A stretch of 44,643 nucleotides of DNA from an uncultured Pelagibacteraceae bacterium (GTDB lineage Bacteria; Pseudomonadota; Alphaproteobacteria; Pelagibacterales; Pelagibacteraceae), in NCBI GenBank assembly GCA_902553675.1, contig CACDLV010000006.1, forward strand, positions 1 through 44,643, given 5' to 3'. The stretch's first letter is position 1. Each line of letters opens with the position of its first letter. A program made the translations under genes and the position numbers. Shown one piece after another: positions 43,202 to 44,643 of the stretch. The notes beneath the pieces are model-generated. The model was not told the origin of the DNA and made no database searches. It saw only the letters and a program-made list of their open reading frames with translations.

Positions 43202-44167
43202 TTAAATAGTTTTATAAAAATTGTACCAGTTATTTCCAAGTATTCCATGTGTCTCGGTATCTGAAAAACCTGCTTTTTTTAGACCTTTTTCAATATTTAA
43301 GAACCCTCTTGCATCAAGAAACCAGTCAGGTTGTTTTGGAAAACCTATTTTATTTTTCGAACCTTCACCATAATTTTTACTTTTAGACCAAGAACCATTT
43401 CTCATCCATTCAACAACAGTATCTGGATGATCTAAACAAAGATCTGATCCTATTCCTATATTTTTTACATCCATTATTTCAGCTGTTTTTGCCACCATTT
43501 CACAAAAACTATCTAGAGTACAATTTGTGTTATCTTTTAAGTGATGAGGATATAATGATAAACCCAATATACCGCCACTATCACTCAAAATTTTTAATAA
43601 ATCTGAAGATTTATTTCTTTTAGCTGCATGCCAAAAAGAGGGATTAGCATGAGTAATTGCTATTGGTTTTTCACTGAATTCAATTGCATCTAGAGTACTT
43701 TTTTCTGCAGAATGTGACATGTCGACCACGAGGCCAACTCTATTCATTTCTCTTATAACCTCTCGTCCAAAATTTGTAACTCCACTATCTACTTTTTCAT
43801 AACAACCTGTTGCTAGCAAAGACTGGTTATTATAAGTAAGTTGCATAAATCTGCATCCTAATTGATGAACCTTTTCAACAAGATTTATGTCATCTTCAAT
43901 TGGTGAACAGTTTTGAAAACCAAAAAATATTGCAGTTTTGTTTTCTTTATTAGCTTTTTCAATATCTTGGAAATTCTTACCAAGAAAAATTAAATCAGAA
44001 TTTTCATGAAATAATTTTTCCCATTTTTTAATTTCAAGTTGTAATTCATCAAAATCTTCATGGTAGACAATGGTAACATGGACAGCATCTAATCCAGCAG
44101 ATCTATTGATCTCAAAGATTTTCCTAGACCAATTACAATATTGAAGATTATCGATTTTATAATTCAT
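43202..44167 (-). CDS. M19 dipeptidase-like protein with altered metal site
   Basis: About 321 residues from the ATG at 44167; a TTG at 44188 would add seven. The renal-dipeptidase barrel is clear: FGREVIREMNRVGLVVDMSH (H152), AITHANPSFWH (H173), GIGSDLCLD. But the N-terminal HxD motif (normally DGHND) reads DNLQY at residues 6-10, and the bridging Glu region (normally IEGG) reads FQNC (Q85). Two to three of the five zinc ligands are therefore lost. It is probably not a normal dipeptidase. A homologous M19 gene occurs in the Pseudomonas dimethylglycine (dgc) cluster. Confidence 0.75.
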   Translation of the reverse strand: MNYKIDNLQYCNWSRKIFEINRSAGLDAVHVTIVYHEDFDELQLEIKKWEKLFHENSDLIFLGKNFQDIEKANKENKTAIFFGFQNCSPIEDDINLVEKVHQLGCRFMQLTYNNQSLLATGCYEKVDSGVTNFGREVIREMNRVGLVVDMSHSAEKSTLDAIEFSEKPIAITHANPSFWHAAKRNKSSDLLKILSDSGGILGLSLYPHHLKDNTNCTLDSFCEMVAKTAEIMDVKNIGIGSDLCLDHPDTVVEWMRNGSWSKSKNYGEGSKNKIGFPKQPDWFLDARGFLNIEKGLKKAGFSDTETHGILGNNWYNFYKTI

Positions 44168-44261
44168 AGTATGCTTAACTCTAATCAATATGTATTTTAA
44201 ATACTATTAATTTTATTGAAATTTTAAGTTAATTTTGAAATAAACAAATTGGTCAATTTTC

Positions 44262-44643
44262 ATGAAAAAAAATAGTAAATTAAAAGTTTCAATCATAATG
44301 GGAAGTCAATCTGACTATAAAGTAATGAAACTAGCCGAAAAAACCCTAAAAAAAATTGGAGTTTCATTTGAAACAAAAATTATATCTGCTCACAGAACAC
44401 CACAAAGAATGTATGAATATGCTGCAAAAGTTGAGCAAAATAATATAGGAGTAATTATTGCAGGTGCTGGAGGATCTGCTCACCTTCCAGGTATGGTATC
44501 AGCACTTACACATGTGCCAGTACTTGGTGTTCCTGTTGAAAGTAAAAAACTTAAAGGTTTGGATAGTTTGTTATCAATTGCACAAATGCCTAAAGGAATA
44601 CCTGTAGGAACCCTTGCTATAGGAAAGGATGGCGCTATTAATG
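44262..44643 (+). CDS. purE: N5-carboxyaminoimidazole ribonucleotide mutase, 3' end cut
   Basis: Partial; 127 codons are present, covering most of the protein. Signatures are [53 protein letters not shown] and [14 protein letters not shown]. It rearranges N5-CAIR to CAIR in purine synthesis. The gene is divergent from the M19-like gene across 94 AT-rich bases that include a small inverted repeat, GTATTT-T-AAATAC (44192-44204). No Shine-Dalgarno is evident. Confidence 0.95.
   Translation, partial: MKKNSKLKVSIIMGSQSDYKVMKLAEKTLKKIGVSFETKIISAHRTPQRMYEYAAKVEQNNIGVIIAGAGGSAHLPGMVSALTHVPVLGVPVESKKLKGLDSLLSIAQMPKGIPVGTLAIGKDGAIN

Noticed and set aside
1..44643. Mobile elements, prophage, CRISPR arrays, tRNA or rRNA genes
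   Set aside because: I saw no transposase or integrase, no terminal repeats, no regularly spaced repeats and no tRNA-like cloverleaf with TTCGA-type arm.

Overview
The window looks like chromosomal DNA of a streamlined marine alphaproteobacterium of the SAR11 (Pelagibacterales) type. The evidence is visibly AT-rich sequence, 0-30 base spacers, many 1-20 base gene overlaps, convergent stop codons that touch, and a gene set for oxidising reduced one-carbon and organosulfur compounds (betaines, dimethylglycine/sarcosine, possibly DMSP). I see no rRNA, tRNA, insertion sequence, prophage or CRISPR array. Both ends cut genes: an IlvD/Edd dehydratase on the left and purE on the right.

Layout. (a) 1-4.3 kb: sugar-acid catabolism, with an IlvD/Edd-type dehydratase divergent from an altronate-dehydratase-like gene, an EamA exporter and a 3-hydroxyisobutyrate-dehydrogenase-family gene. 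(b) 4.28-4.57 kb: a non-coding gap between convergent genes holding a run of hairpins and a nine-codon ORF, a good candidate structured RNA. (c) 4.6-8.2 kb: an unknown protein, cytochrome c', cytochrome b561, DUF4396, persulfide dioxygenase and the AzlCD exporter. (d) 8.25-12.9 kb: a Fur-box-controlled ferric iron ABC operon (fbpA, small Cys-rich ORF, peroxiredoxin, fbpB, fbpC). (e) 12.95-15.5 kb: folE, acuI-like acryloyl-CoA reductase and a LysR regulator on one strand. (f) 15.5-17.7 kb: hisI, two tandem 2OG-Fe(II) oxygenase-like paralogues and DUF2237.

(g) 17.7-35.7 kb: eighteen consecutive minus-strand genes with almost no gaps. In transcription order they are a Rieske oxygenase, a betaine-homocysteine methyltransferase homologue, a dimethylglycine/sarcosine dehydrogenase, a methyltransferase, a DddP-like M24 metalloenzyme, an APS-kinase-like protein, a nucleotidylyltransferase, a PhyH-type dioxygenase, an enoyl-CoA-hydratase homologue, small and CoA-binding proteins, an MFS carrier, a flavodoxin-fold oxidoreductase, DUF4864, a second dimethylglycine/sarcosine dehydrogenase, etfB, etfA and ETF-ubiquinone oxidoreductase. 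This reads as a pathway that strips methyl groups from betaine-like compounds and sends electrons through ETF to the quinone pool. (h) 35.7-40.1 kb: divergently, proX, proW, a MetF-like gene and a GcvT/DmdA-like methyltransferase, ending in a clear terminator. This is an uptake plus folate-dependent demethylation module, but no proV ATPase is present. (i) 40.1-44.2 kb: a 34-residue membrane protein coupled to a Yip1-like protein, then a minus-strand cluster of an M19 dipeptidase-like protein that has lost part of its metal site, a 553-residue unknown, DUF3726 and a 55-residue CxxC/CxxC protein. (j) purE begins at 44.26 kb.

The observations most worth pursuing are the structured RNA candidate at 4.39-4.56 kb, the DddP-like enzyme with its full set of catalytic residues, the MetF-GcvT demethylation module of unknown substrate, the degenerate M19 cluster with its overlooked zinc-ribbon-like small gene, the APS-kinase-like/nucleotidylyltransferase/PhyH trio, and the nested palindromes in the proX promoter.
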